A DNA stretch of 49,438 bases from Aquabacterium sp. (GTDB taxonomy: Bacteria; Pseudomonadota; Gammaproteobacteria; Burkholderiales; Burkholderiaceae_C), in assembly GCF_030652515.1 (NCBI RefSeq), contig NZ_JAUSAR010000110.1, forward strand, positions 1-49,438, in the 5' to 3' direction. Made by a program: the position numbers and the translations under genes. This document shows positions 18,411 through 26,998 of this stretch, piece after piece (position 1 is the stretch's first letter; the number at the start of each line of letters is the position of its first letter). The notes beneath the pieces are model-generated. The model made no database searches. It saw only the letters and a list, made by a program, of their open reading frames with translations, and was not told the DNA's origin.

Positions 18411-19334
18411 ATGGTTGGCTGGCCTGACCGAATCTGGCGTTTGATGCCGCCAATATTGCGGCAACCCTTGCAGATCCTGGTCAAGGCGGTGACGCGTTGG
18501 TCGGATGACCGGGGGCCCCAGTTGGGGGCGGCCATCGCCTTCTACACCATGTTTGCCGTCGCGCCTTTGCTGGTCGTGGCCATTGCCGTTGCGGGTGCGG
18601 TGTTTGGTGAAGACGCGGCTCGCGGGCAAATCGTTGGCGAGATCGAAGGGCTGGTGGGCGAGGCTGCTGCCAAGGGCATCGAGGCCATGATCGAGTCGGC
18701 CTGGCGGCACCCCAACGGCCTGTGGGCCAGCCTGCTGGGCGTGGCCACCTTGCTGGTGGGAGCCACGGGCGTGTTCGCCGAGTTGCGCCGCGCGCTCAAC
18801 GCCATTGCACGCGTGGTGCCTGCGCCATCCTCGGCCTTGTCCACCTTTGTGCGCGCGCGCCTGATCGGCTTTGCACTGGTGCTGGGGTTTGGCTTCCTGG
18901 CCATCGTTTCCTTGTTGCTCAGCGCCGTGCTGGCCGCTTTGAGCTCCTACATGTCGACCCGTTATCCCACCATGGCTGAGCTGATGGGGCTGCTGGACGT
19001 GGCGGTGTCCACGGGCGTGCTGGTGATGGCGTTTGCGGCCTTGCTGCGCTGGTTGCCGGAAAGAAAACCCAGCCGTCTGGCGGTGTGGGTGGGCGCGATC
19101 AGCAGCGCGGTGCTGTTCTCGGTGGGCAAGCACCTGATCGGGCTGTACCTGGTCCATGCCAGCGTGGCGTCCAGTTATGGGGCTGCGGGCTCGTTCGTGG
19201 TGGTGATGCTGTGGGTGTATTACTCCGCTCAGATTCTGCTCTTGGGGGGCGCTTTGGGGGCCGTGGTGGACGAGCATTACCCTGGGGCCCGTCCGGCACG
19301 TGGATTGCCCGTTCAAGGGCATGAATCCCACTGA
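18411..19334 (+). CDS. YihY/virulence factor BrkB family membrane protein
   Basis: A ~307-residue inner-membrane protein with about six membrane segments. Family hallmarks are RGPQLGAAIAFYTMFAVAPLL-like residues near 25-50 and SYGAAGSFVVVMLWVYYSAQ near the C-terminus. The family was once called ribonuclease BN by mistake; its role is unknown. An ATG at 18444 is an alternative start; neither has a good ribosome site, in keeping with translational coupling to the barrel gene just upstream. It overlaps the next gene by 14 bases. Confidence 0.88.
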   Translation: MVGWPDRIWRLMPPILRQPLQILVKAVTRWSDDRGPQLGAAIAFYTMFAVAPLLVVAIAVAGAVFGEDAARGQIVGEIEGLVGEAAAKGIEAMIESAWRHPNGLWASLLGVATLLVGATGVFAELRRALNAIARVVPAPSSALSTFVRARLIGFALVLGFGFLAIVSLLLSAVLAALSSYMSTRYPTMAELMGLLDVAVSTGVLVMAFAALLRWLPERKPSRLAVWVGAISSAVLFSVGKHLIGLYLVHASVASSYGAAGSFVVVMLWVYYSAQILLLGGALGAVVDEHYPGARPARGLPVQGHESH

Positions 19335-19584
19335 AAAAAAATCCCCTCCGCAAGGTGACACCTTGCCCAGCGTCAAGGGCAAATCATCACCCCGTTTGCC
19401 CCACGAGCACGACGAGTCAGCCGACAGTCAGACCAGCGAGCCCAGGCCGGAGATGAAGCAGGCGCACGCCGACATTGAGCGCGGCTTGGTGGACACGGAC
19501 CGCTCTCCGGTGGCGGACGAGGTCTACAACCGCACCCTCAAGTCGGGAAAACCGACAGGCGGCCAAGCCAAACCCCGGCGTTAG
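19321..19584 (+). CDS. Small disordered hypothetical protein
   Basis: An 87-residue, very polar protein rich in Pro, Glu, Lys and Ser, with no signal peptide or membrane segment. The only structured-looking part is KQAHADIERGLVDTDRSPVADEVYNRTL (two short stretches). I do not recognise a named family. Its ATG lies inside the 3' end of the YihY gene, so it is the third gene of the OmpA-like/YihY operon. Confidence 0.6.
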   Translation: MNPTEKKSPPQGDTLPSVKGKSSPRLPHEHDESADSQTSEPRPEMKQAHADIERGLVDTDRSPVADEVYNRTLKSGKPTGGQAKPRR

Positions 19585-19692
19585 AGCAAAAATCCTGCCC
19601 ATCGGCACTTGTTGCGGTAAATCGCACCTGCCTTTTGAAATTTGCACGCGCGTCGCGGGGGTTTGAAAGCGGTTTCCCCACGGAGGTCAATC

Positions 19693-19708
19693 CGGCACGG
19701 GTGTTGCA
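19693..19708 (+). promoter_or_regulatory. Sigma-54-type promoter upstream of rpoN
   Basis: CGGCACG-GGTG-TTGCA, with GG at 19694-19695 and GC at 19706-19707; only the first base departs from consensus. Predicted start near 19719, giving a ~28-base leader before rpoN. An imperfect GGGG/CCCC-flanked dyad containing GAAA-GCGG-TTTC lies just upstream (~19658-19679). It implies that sigma-54 stimulates its own gene. Confidence 0.8.
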
Positions 19709-19746
19709 AAGAGAGTCACTCCCATGACACCTCAGAGAGACGCCCC

Positions 19747-21207
19747 ATGAACTCACCGGCCATTCGCCAGGAACACCGGCAGCATCAGGCTCTGACCCCC
19801 CGCTTGCAGCAAGCGGTGCGCCTTCTGCAATTGTCATCGTTGGACTTTGCCCAGGAAGTGCGCGATGCGATGGGCAAGAACCCATTTCTAGAGCCAGAAG
19901 ACACCGCCGGTGCCGATGCGGCCGATGCCAGCGAAACCCCTGCGGTGGCCGAGCCAGTGGCCGAGGCCGTCTCCGAATCCATGGATGCCGAGACCCCTTC
20001 GGCCATGAGCGATGCCGAGCCCTCCTGGGAGCGCGACAGCTGGCAATCGGCCACTGGCGCGCGCACCGGCTCAGGCGGCGATTCCGACACCAGCATGATC
20101 GACATGGTGGCCGATGACCTGGGATTGCGCGCCTACCTTCGCACCCAGATGAACGCCTGGCCTTTGAGTGACCGCGAGCGGGTGCTGGTGGTCACCATCA
20201 TTGAATCTCTGGATGACGATGGCTACCTGCGCACCCCTTTGATGGAGCTGTCGGCGTTGACCGACTTGTCGCCTGCGGCCGGTGAGGCCGAGATGGAGGC
20301 CGCACTCAAGCAGGTCCAAACCCTGGACCCGATGGGGGTGGGTGCCCGCAGTGTGTCCGAGTGCCTGTTGTTGCAAGTGCCTTCCATCGAAGACGAGCAG
20401 GTCCGTGACCTGGCACGCATCATCGTCACGCATTACCTCAGTCGGCTGGCTCAGCGCGACGTGGCGGGCCTGGCCAAGACACTCAGCTGCAAAGCGGCCG
20501 ACATCGATGCCGCGTGCGAGCGCATCCGTCACCTGGATCCCAGGCCTGGTTGGCGCTTTGGCACGGCCTCGGACACCCAGTTCGTGACCCCAGATGTCAT
20601 CGTCAAGCAGGTGCGTGGTGAATGGGTGGCTTCGCTGAATCCGGCGGTGGTGCCACGTGTGCGCATCAACCAGATGTACGCCGAGCTGTTCCAGAAGCAC
20701 CGTGATTCCAACCATGCCGAGTTGGCGGCCAACCTGCAGGAAGCGCGCTGGACCGTGCGCAATGTAGAGCAGCGCTTCTCCACCATCCTGATGGTGTCGC
20801 AGGCCATCTTGAAGCGCCAGCACCACTTCCTGGAGTTTGGCCCCTTGGCCATGAAGCCGCTGGGCTTGAAAGAGATCGCCGAAGAGGTGGGCTTGCATGA
20901 ATCGACGGTTTGCCGGGTGACCAACAACAAGTTCATGGCCACCCCCGTGGGCGTGTTCGAGCTGAAGTACTTCTTCTCGCGCGCCATGCCGACGGCCAGC
21001 GGCGGTGAGTGCTCGGCCACGGCCATCCGTGGGGTCATCAAGGACATGATCGATGCCGAGAATCTGGCCAATCCTTTGTCAGACGCGGAGATCGCCCGTC
21101 AGTTGGCCCGGCAGGGTCTGCAGGTGGCACGTCGCACCGTCACCAAGTACCGTCAGTTGCTGAAGGTGCCGCCGGTGGACCGGCGACGCAAGCACGTGGT
21201 GGCCTGA
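19747..21207 (+). CDS. rpoN: RNA polymerase sigma-54 factor
   Basis: A 486-residue alternative sigma factor that directs RNA polymerase to -24/-12 promoters and needs an ATP-driven activator. It has the Gln/Leu-rich region I (LTPRLQQAVRLLQLSSLDF, 17-35), an acidic region II (~45-110), the core-binding region, a helix-turn-helix (EIAEEVGLHESTVCRVTNNK, ~378-397) and the RpoN box ARRTVTKYRQ (461-470), whose consensus is ARRTVAKYRE. The usual rpoN neighbours (lptB, hpf, ptsN) are absent, so this may be a second, specialised copy. It has its own sigma-54-type promoter. Confidence 0.95.
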   Translation: MNSPAIRQEHRQHQALTPRLQQAVRLLQLSSLDFAQEVRDAMGKNPFLEPEDTAGADAADASETPAVAEPVAEAVSESMDAETPSAMSDAEPSWERDSWQSATGARTGSGGDSDTSMIDMVADDLGLRAYLRTQMNAWPLSDRERVLVVTIIESLDDDGYLRTPLMELSALTDLSPAAGEAEMEAALKQVQTLDPMGVGARSVSECLLLQVPSIEDEQVRDLARIIVTHYLSRLAQRDVAGLAKTLSCKAADIDAACERIRHLDPRPGWRFGTASDTQFVTPDVIVKQVRGEWVASLNPAVVPRVRINQMYAELFQKHRDSNHAELAANLQEARWTVRNVEQRFSTILMVSQAILKRQHHFLEFGPLAMKPLGLKEIAEEVGLHESTVCRVTNNKFMATPVGVFELKYFFSRAMPTASGGECSATAIRGVIKDMIDAENLANPLSDAEIARQLARQGLQVARRTVTKYRQLLKVPPVDRRRKHVVA

Positions 21208-21210
21208 AGC

Positions 21211-22122
21211 TCAATCGGGCAGGTCGTCCAGCGACTTCGGTTCCTGGGTGACCTGCGCCGCCTTTCGAAGGCGCATGATGGCGCCCAAAGGGCGGTGCGC
21301 GGCCAGACCTTGCCAAGGGTTGAATGACCAGCTGTCATCGACCACAGCCGCGCGTGCTTCGCTCCAGGCTGCTTGAGGTGGCACCGTGATGCGGGCCACG
21401 GGCAGGTAGGCGCTGACCTCTTCTGGCCACACGGCCGAGGCATCTTCAATCGGCATCGTGTCGATGTCCGTGCACAACTGCACACGAACCTCCCACTCCG
21501 CGCTGTGGCTTGAGAAAAAATCCAGCACCGCATCGCGCAAGCCGTGGGGCTTGTCGTGCAGATCCAGTCGGGCATTTTCCAGCAGCAGCATGCCCGGAGA
21601 GATGGGCACCACCGACAGCTTGGCCATGTAGGTGCCGTGAAGCATGGGCACTTGCGAATAGAAGGTCTCGCCCACGATGTGGGTGTCCGGGTGGCTGCCG
21701 CTACCCATGCTTTTCAAGGTGGCCATGAGACCCTTGCGGGGGGGCACCGCCCTGCGTGGGCTGTTGATCAACACGAAGTTCTGCGTGACCTGGCCTTCCG
21801 ATCCCGGCAGGCGTGCGCCTTCCACCCCCAGCACCTTGATGGCCATGCACCGTGGGGTGGGCCCGCTGGCGTCGGCCAAGTCGCCAGGGATGCTCGACAA
21901 GCGCATGACGACAGGGTAGGCCATGGGCGTGGTGAACATGCCCTGGGCCAAGGCTGGCGGCAAACCGGTGAGCACCCGCAACTCGCCGCGCAGCAGCCCA
22001 TGGCTTGGGGCCGGGGGCGCATCTGCCAAGCCGTACTCGGTGCTGGCTTCGCTGGCTTCAGCATGCTCGAACCGCGCCTCGTAGCGCACAGGGAAAGGCG
22101 AGACCAGGTCGGGGTTGAACAT
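21211..22122 (-). CDS. Catalase-family protein lacking the usual heme motifs
   Basis: A 303-residue protein of the catalase-related (SrpA-like) group. PTPRCMAIKVLGVEG, QNFVLINSP and WSFNPWQGLAAHRPLGAIMRLRK match that group. I do not find the distal R-x-x-H-A-K-G motif or the proximal R-x-F-x-Y heme ligand of true catalases, so catalase activity is doubtful. There is no signal peptide. The start is 12 bases downstream of the PQQ-dehydrogenase stop, so it is the last gene of that operon. It converges on rpoN with a 3-base gap. Confidence 0.75.
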   Translation of the reverse strand: MFNPDLVSPFPVRYEARFEHAEASEASTEYGLADAPPAPSHGLLRGELRVLTGLPPALAQGMFTTPMAYPVVMRLSSIPGDLADASGPTPRCMAIKVLGVEGARLPGSEGQVTQNFVLINSPRRAVPPRKGLMATLKSMGSGSHPDTHIVGETFYSQVPMLHGTYMAKLSVVPISPGMLLLENARLDLHDKPHGLRDAVLDFFSSHSAEWEVRVQLCTDIDTMPIEDASAVWPEEVSAYLPVARITVPPQAAWSEARAAVVDDSWSFNPWQGLAAHRPLGAIMRLRKAAQVTQEPKSLDDLPD

Positions 22123-22134
22123 GATGGAACTCCT

Positions 22135-23487
22135 TCAGGGGGTTCTGGGTGGTGCGGCCGTGGGCAAAGCCGTCACGCGCCAGATCACATTGCCCACGTC
22201 ATCGGCCACCAACAAAGCGCCCTGCTTGTCGATGACCACACCCACCGGGCGACCCAGGGCATCGCCGTCCTTGTTCACAAAATCGGTGAGCACATCCAAA
22301 GGTTGTTCGCCGGTGGGCTTGCCTTTGCTGAAGGGCACGAAGATCACCTTGTAGCCACTGCGAGGCTCGCGGTTCCACGAGCCATGCTGGCCAATGAACA
22401 CGCCATTGGAGAACTGAAGCGGCAAGGTGGTGCCTTGCGAGAAGCTCAGGCCCAAGGAAGCGGTGTGCGGCCCCAAGGCATAGTCGGGCACGATCGCCTT
22501 GGCGACCAGGCCCGGGTTGGCAGGTTTCACGCGGTCATCCACATGCCGACCGTAGTAGCTGTAGGGCCAGCCGTAAAAACCACCGTCTCGGACCGAGGTC
22601 ATGTAGTCGGGCACCAGGTCGCTGCCCAGTTCATCGCGTTCGTTCACGGTCGTCCACAAGGCGCCGCTTTCGGGCTCCCAACCCAGTCCAACGGGGTTGC
22701 GCAGGCCTGAGGCAAAGACGCGGCGGCTGCCAGTTTTAAGGTCTACCTCCAGGATGGCTGCGCGTTCTTTTTCGGCGTCCATGCCGTTCTCGGCCACATT
22801 GCTGTTGGAGCCCACGGTCACGTAAAGCTTGGTGCCGTCTTTGCTGGCGATCAGGTTCTTGGTCCAGTGGTGGTTGATGGGGCCGCCGGGCAGGTCCACC
22901 ACCTTGGTGCCGGATCCTGGGATCTGGCTTTGGCCGGGCACATAGGTGTATTTCCACACCGCATCGGTGTTGGCCACATAGAAGTCATTGCCAACCAAGG
23001 CCATGCCGAAGGGCGAGTTGAGGCCCTGCAGGAACACGGTTCGTGTCTCGGCCACGCCATCGGCATTGGCGTCGCGCAGCAGGGTGATGCGGTTGGCGCT
23101 GGGCACGCCGGCCCCGGCTCTTTTCATCACCTTCTTCATCACCCAGCCTTTGAGGCCTTGGCCATCTTCTGGCTTGGGTGGCGCGTTGGTTTCCGCCACC
23201 AGCACGTCGCCGTTGGGCAGCACGTACAGCCAGCGAGGGTGGTCGAGATTTTCGGCGAAGCGTGACACCGTGGTGCCGCTGGCGGTGGAGGGCTTGCCCC
23301 CGGTGGGCCAGCCCTTGGCGGGGGCGATGTTCACCGTGGGGATCAATGACTTGTCGGGCTTGGGAAGCTGCGGGTTCGGACCGGTGCCTGCAGACACGGG
23401 CAGTTTGGCATCGGCCCAGGCCATCGCGCTCAAGGAGGCCATCAGCGCGGTCAACGCCAAGGTTCGGACCGATCGTGTTTGCAGCAT
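22135..23487 (-). CDS. PQQ-dependent sugar dehydrogenase (sorbosone dehydrogenase type)
   Basis: A 450-residue secreted beta-propeller protein with a signal peptide ending AMAWA (~25). Repeats such as LDHPRWLYVLPNGDVLVAET, LNSPFGMALVGNDFYVANT, GLRNPVGLGWEPESGALWTTVNE and RPVGVVIDKQGALLVADD are typical of soluble PQQ glucose/sorbosone dehydrogenases. Such enzymes oxidise sugars or aldehydes in the periplasm; the substrate is unknown, and no PQQ synthesis gene is in the window. It lies 85 bases after the DUF2177 gene and may belong to the AsmA operon. Confidence 0.88.
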   Translation of the reverse strand: MLQTRSVRTLALTALMASLSAMAWADAKLPVSAGTGPNPQLPKPDKSLIPTVNIAPAKGWPTGGKPSTASGTTVSRFAENLDHPRWLYVLPNGDVLVAETNAPPKPEDGQGLKGWVMKKVMKRAGAGVPSANRITLLRDANADGVAETRTVFLQGLNSPFGMALVGNDFYVANTDAVWKYTYVPGQSQIPGSGTKVVDLPGGPINHHWTKNLIASKDGTKLYVTVGSNSNVAENGMDAEKERAAILEVDLKTGSRRVFASGLRNPVGLGWEPESGALWTTVNERDELGSDLVPDYMTSVRDGGFYGWPYSYYGRHVDDRVKPANPGLVAKAIVPDYALGPHTASLGLSFSQGTTLPLQFSNGVFIGQHGSWNREPRSGYKVIFVPFSKGKPTGEQPLDVLTDFVNKDGDALGRPVGVVIDKQGALLVADDVGNVIWRVTALPTAAPPRTP

Positions 23488-23572
23488 GGCGAGGCCTTCA
23501 TAACGGATTCAGGGATGATTCACTGTGGTGTCATCCGCGCTGCCGGACCATAGGCCGTCGCCTAAGAATTTG

Positions 23573-23977
23573 TCAGACATGTCCGACGTGGACTTGCACG
23601 GCCTTGCCCGCACCCGCGGCCAGGCCACTGACCAGGCTGCCCCAGGCCACGTCGATGATCGACAGTTTGATCGGCCAATCACGCAGGGTGGCCAGGTTGG
23701 TGATGTCGTAGGTGGCGTAGGCAAAAAAACCAAACAAGGCGCCCATCAGGGCGGCCTTGGTCCAACCTGGATCATCGCCAGTGGGCAGCACGGCAAAGAT
23801 CGTCAATCCCAATGGGAAAAGCAGGTAGAACAAGGCACCAATGGCCATGTTGGGCTGCGCGGACATCAGGTGGCCAATGCCTTGCTGGTACCAGGCTTTG
23901 GCGATGAAACCGAGCCAGACCATGTCCAGCACCAGCATCACCACTGCAATGCCGCCATAGATTTGCAGGTATTTCAT
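23573..23977 (-). CDS. DUF2177 family membrane protein
   Basis: A 134-residue inner-membrane protein with four predicted membrane segments: YGGIAVVMLVLDMVWLGFIA, MAIGALFYLLFPLGLTIFAV, AALMGALFGFFAYATYDITN and LSIIDVAWGSLVSGLAAGAG. The pattern D-x-x-W-L-G-F and YATYDITNLATLRDWP is characteristic of DUF2177. Function unknown. The ATG is 5 bases after the stop of the DUF6279 gene, so the two are cotranscribed. Confidence 0.85.
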   Translation of the reverse strand: MKYLQIYGGIAVVMLVLDMVWLGFIAKAWYQQGIGHLMSAQPNMAIGALFYLLFPLGLTIFAVLPTGDDPGWTKAALMGALFGFFAYATYDITNLATLRDWPIKLSIIDVAWGSLVSGLAAGAGKAVQVHVGHV

Positions 23978-23982
23978 CGTGC

Positions 23983-24891
23983 TCAGGTGGCTTGCTTGTT
24001 CAGGATGCGCAGGTCGGACTCCCAGTCGCGCAGGCGTTGCGCGGCTTTTTCTTTCTGCTCGTGGGTGGTCTTTTGATGCAGGCTTGAGGTCAGCTTGCAG
24101 CCGGCGGCGATCCATTGCAGGCGCTGGCTGCGCAGAGGTTCCTTCGGTGGATCGAAGAACTGCTGGAACAGTTCGCGCAGTGCCTGCTGGGCTTGGGCCT
24201 GGGTGGCTTTCTGGGCGCTGAGCTTGCGGATCAGTTGCACGAACTCGCGTTGATAGACCTGGCGCTCCTCAAGCACGTTCTGCGCATTCAACGGCAGCGC
24301 GGCGATCTCGCTCTTCACGTGATCGCGCTGTGCGGTGTCCAGGCGGCCGTAAAAGATCTCGGCCACCTTGATCACGAACTTGGCGGCGGCTTCGTTGCGA
24401 TCCTCAACGCTGTCCTCCAGGTAGTCGTCCCGGAAATCGTCGTTGGTCTTGGCCTGGTGCTTCTCCAGGTGCTTGATCTGATCGGGGCTGAGGGACAGCA
24501 CCAGATCAGCCATGGCGGGCACGGCGTGGTCGATGGCCTTGCGGCCCCAACCTTCCAGCTCGGTGCGGCGCTCGCAAGCCAGGGCAGGCGACACCGGCGC
24601 CAGCGCTTCTTTCTCGGCGCGAACCAGGAAGGGCACATACACCGGCAATTGGGTGCGGCGGTGCCATTGGAACCATTGCCTGATCGCCCCCTTTACCTTG
24701 ACCGATTGCTCGTCATTGAAGTCAAACGCCCGGTTCAGCTGCCAGTAGGCCAGGTGGTCGGCCTGGTTGTAAGCCAGTCTGACCACACTGCAGGCGGCCA
24801 AGGCCAGCACGACCATCATGAGGAGAGAGGCGCTCAGGGAGCGGGTGACACGGGGCGTGATCGTCATGGATCCCTTTGCGGTTTGGTTCAT
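23983..24891 (-). CDS. DUF6279-type lipoprotein
   Basis: A 302-residue predicted lipoprotein: signal peptide with lipobox LALAAC (Cys34), followed by SVVRLAYNQADHLAYWQLN, a hallmark of DUF6279, and then a long all-helical region (~60-300). Function unknown. Its ATG overlaps the AsmA stop by 4 bases (ATGA). A second ATG at 24867 has AAAGGGATCC in front and would shorten it by 8 residues without losing the signal peptide. Confidence 0.8.
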   Translation of the reverse strand: MNQTAKGSMTITPRVTRSLSASLLMMVVLALAACSVVRLAYNQADHLAYWQLNRAFDFNDEQSVKVKGAIRQWFQWHRRTQLPVYVPFLVRAEKEALAPVSPALACERRTELEGWGRKAIDHAVPAMADLVLSLSPDQIKHLEKHQAKTNDDFRDDYLEDSVEDRNEAAAKFVIKVAEIFYGRLDTAQRDHVKSEIAALPLNAQNVLEERQVYQREFVQLIRKLSAQKATQAQAQQALRELFQQFFDPPKEPLRSQRLQWIAAGCKLTSSLHQKTTHEQKEKAAQRLRDWESDLRILNKQAT

Positions 24892-26912
24892 GGGCGGACC
24901 ACCTTGGCCGCTTTGGTGTTGGGTCGGTCACCTTTGAGTTTCGCCAGGGCCTGTTGGCAGCCGCCATCGGTCTTGTCGCCCAAGTCGATCAAAGGAATGA
25001 TGCTGGCCAGAGGGTTGACGAAACCCAAGGCTACCGCGGAAATGACTTTCAGGCCCAAAGGCTTGGCTTCCAGCCTGAACTTGGGATCGGCAAAAGTGCC
25101 TTGCACCTTCAAGGGCGAGCGCAAGGTCAGCGGGCTGAAGTCCTTGGGTTTGGCGCTCATGACCAGGTCCAGGCTTTCATCCACCAGTGACAGTGAGCCC
25201 GAAATCAGAATGGTGGAGTCATCCGTGTCGATCACCCCCACCTCGGGCTTCAAGGCGCCTTGCTGTGCCTTCACGCGGACGGCGGCACAATGCATGGGCA
25301 TCAAGTCGTCGCCCACCACCACCACGCCCAGGGCCTGGGCCACGTCCAGCCCAATGGCCTCCACCACCAGGTGGGACACGGTGCCATCCTGCACCCAGGC
25401 TTGGGCGTCGCCATCCATGGTGCCCAGCATCTGGGCGGCCGAGTTGCCCTGACCATGCAGCTTGGCGTGGCCTCCCAACTGGCCAGTCACGTAGCGGTTC
25501 TGCTTGCCCTTGTCGGGCTCCTCTTGCCCGGCAAACTGGTTGCGGGGGCTCAGCCACTGCTCCAGGCGGATGCCTTTCCAATGAACATCGGCATCCCAGG
25601 CGGGGGGCTTCGGATTGCCATCCAGGGTGACACGTCCGCCGACTTGGCCATCGGCCGTGCTGGCCAACAGATCCGAGATCGTCAGCACCCCTGATTGCAG
25701 CTTCAACTGCCCATCCAGAGGTTCAAGTGGGCGTGCGAACAAGGAGCCCAGTTCAACGCGCTTCAGACGCACTGTCAGGTCGGCGTTCATCGCGTGCAGC
25801 GAAGGGATGTCAAACGTGCGCTGCGGTACCACCCGGCCGTCGGGTGGCGCCGGGTTGTTGGCGCCGGGGGCTTGTGCGCCAAAGGCCGGGGCCAGATCGC
25901 TCAAGACAAAGCGTGACCCTGACAGCTCACCGGTGAGCAGGGGAACCTTGGGTCGGCGGTCAAAGGTGAATGAGCCCCCCAGCTGGCTGGTGCCGACGTT
26001 CAGCTGGGTTTTCTTGAGCGCCCAGACATCGCCCTTCTTGCTCAGTTGGCCCTTCAATGAGAAGAGCGTGGTGGTGGGCAAGGTCACACCCACCGCATCA
26101 CCCACTGCGGCCAGGGAAGGGCCGGACAGTGTCAAGGTGCCATCCAGGTCGGAGAGTGTCAACACGTCCACAGCTTGACCATTGAAGCGCAGCCGCGACT
26201 GGCCTGCATTGGCTTCCATGGTGATCGGCACTGCCACCGCCGAGCCGGGTGAGGCGGCCAGCGGAAGCACACCACTGGAGCGGATGTGCAGGTCAAAAGG
26301 CTTTTCAAGGTATTGCCCTTTGCCATTGATCAGCAGGCCACTGTTGCCTTGCGCCTGATCGCCTTCGGTGGTGCTGACTTGGGCATCCAGGTTCAACTTG
26401 ATCAGATCGTCCTGCATCTGCAGGCGGCCGGCTTTGACCACCAGCTTGTCAAAACGCGGCAGCCCCATGCCAGGCGAGTCGGTCGTCTTTGCCGACCGTG
26501 GTGAAAATTGCCAGTTGGCCTGCCCTTGGGCATCGCGGCGCAAGGTGGCGTCCATGCGGTCCAACTCAAGGGAGGTGATGCGGATGGGCGGATGCGGTCC
26601 TGATCCCACCAATCCAAACACGGTCGAGTAGGGCACATCAAGCCGAGGGTTCACCGCGTTCAAGAGGTCGGGGGCCGAACCTGGGGAGCCAATGGTCAAC
26701 GCATTGGTGCTCAGCCGGATGGCGCCCAGCAGGTGAAGGGTGAACTGATCGCCCAGCGCGATGCGCCTTTGCAGTTTTTCACTGAGGGTGCGTTCAAGAG
26801 GGCCTTTGAGGAATGGCCAGCCTTGGTACTCGCACACCGCCACCGTGGCGATGGTTGCCGCCAAAAACCCCAGCGCCAGCAGTGTCCCTTTCTTGCCTTG
26901 TTTGATCATCAT
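24888..26912 (-). CDS. AsmA family envelope protein
   Basis: A ~674-residue inner-membrane-anchored periplasmic protein. A single N-terminal anchor (GTLLALGFLAATIATVAV) is followed by the AsmA/TamB-like repeating beta-rich region, with LTLSDLDGTLTLSG, TVRLKRVELGSLFARPL, AQALGVVVVGDDLMPMHCA and FADPKFRLEAKPLGLK near the C-terminus. AsmA-like proteins influence phospholipid transport to the outer membrane. The start MMIKQG has a poor ribosome site, and a sigma-54-type promoter at 26924-26939 would place the transcript start at about the ATG, so one of the two calls may be wrong. First gene of a likely five-gene operon. Confidence 0.85.
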   Translation of the reverse strand: MMIKQGKKGTLLALGFLAATIATVAVCEYQGWPFLKGPLERTLSEKLQRRIALGDQFTLHLLGAIRLSTNALTIGSPGSAPDLLNAVNPRLDVPYSTVFGLVGSGPHPPIRITSLELDRMDATLRRDAQGQANWQFSPRSAKTTDSPGMGLPRFDKLVVKAGRLQMQDDLIKLNLDAQVSTTEGDQAQGNSGLLINGKGQYLEKPFDLHIRSSGVLPLAASPGSAVAVPITMEANAGQSRLRFNGQAVDVLTLSDLDGTLTLSGPSLAAVGDAVGVTLPTTTLFSLKGQLSKKGDVWALKKTQLNVGTSQLGGSFTFDRRPKVPLLTGELSGSRFVLSDLAPAFGAQAPGANNPAPPDGRVVPQRTFDIPSLHAMNADLTVRLKRVELGSLFARPLEPLDGQLKLQSGVLTISDLLASTADGQVGGRVTLDGNPKPPAWDADVHWKGIRLEQWLSPRNQFAGQEEPDKGKQNRYVTGQLGGHAKLHGQGNSAAQMLGTMDGDAQAWVQDGTVSHLVVEAIGLDVAQALGVVVVGDDLMPMHCAAVRVKAQQGALKPEVGVIDTDDSTILISGSLSLVDESLDLVMSAKPKDFSPLTLRSPLKVQGTFADPKFRLEAKPLGLKVISAVALGFVNPLASIIPLIDLGDKTDGGCQQALAKLKGDRPNTKAAKVVRP

Positions 26913-26923
26913 CTTTTGTGAAA

Positions 26924-26939
26924 GGCAATCGGTATGCCT
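26924..26939 (-). promoter_or_regulatory. Sigma-54-type promoter for the AsmA operon
   Basis: Minus strand: AGGCATA-CCGA-TTGCC, with GG and GC exactly 10 bases apart. The predicted start (~26913) falls on the presumed AsmA ATG, which lowers confidence. It stands back-to-back with the stronger site at 26949; only 11 bases separate the two -24 GG pairs. Confidence 0.5.
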
Positions 26940-26948
26940 GTGCATCGG

Positions 26949-26964
26949 CGGCACGTGCTTTGCT
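26949..26964 (+). promoter_or_regulatory. Sigma-54-type promoter for the microprotein/DJ-1 operon
   Basis: CGGCACG-TGCT-TTGCT, with GG at 26950-26951 and GC at 26962-26963; only the first base departs from consensus. Predicted start near 26975, ~24 bases before the 25-codon gene at 26999. GTGCAT (26940-26945) lies beside it. Confidence 0.85.
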
Positions 26965-26998
26965 GAGCAGGGGCATCTGCAAACTTTGGAGAATCAAC

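Noticed and set aside
21544..22710. Plus-strand open frame of 388 codons over the catalase-like and PQQ-dehydrogenase genes
   Set aside because: Spans two well supported minus-strand genes; no recognisable domain.
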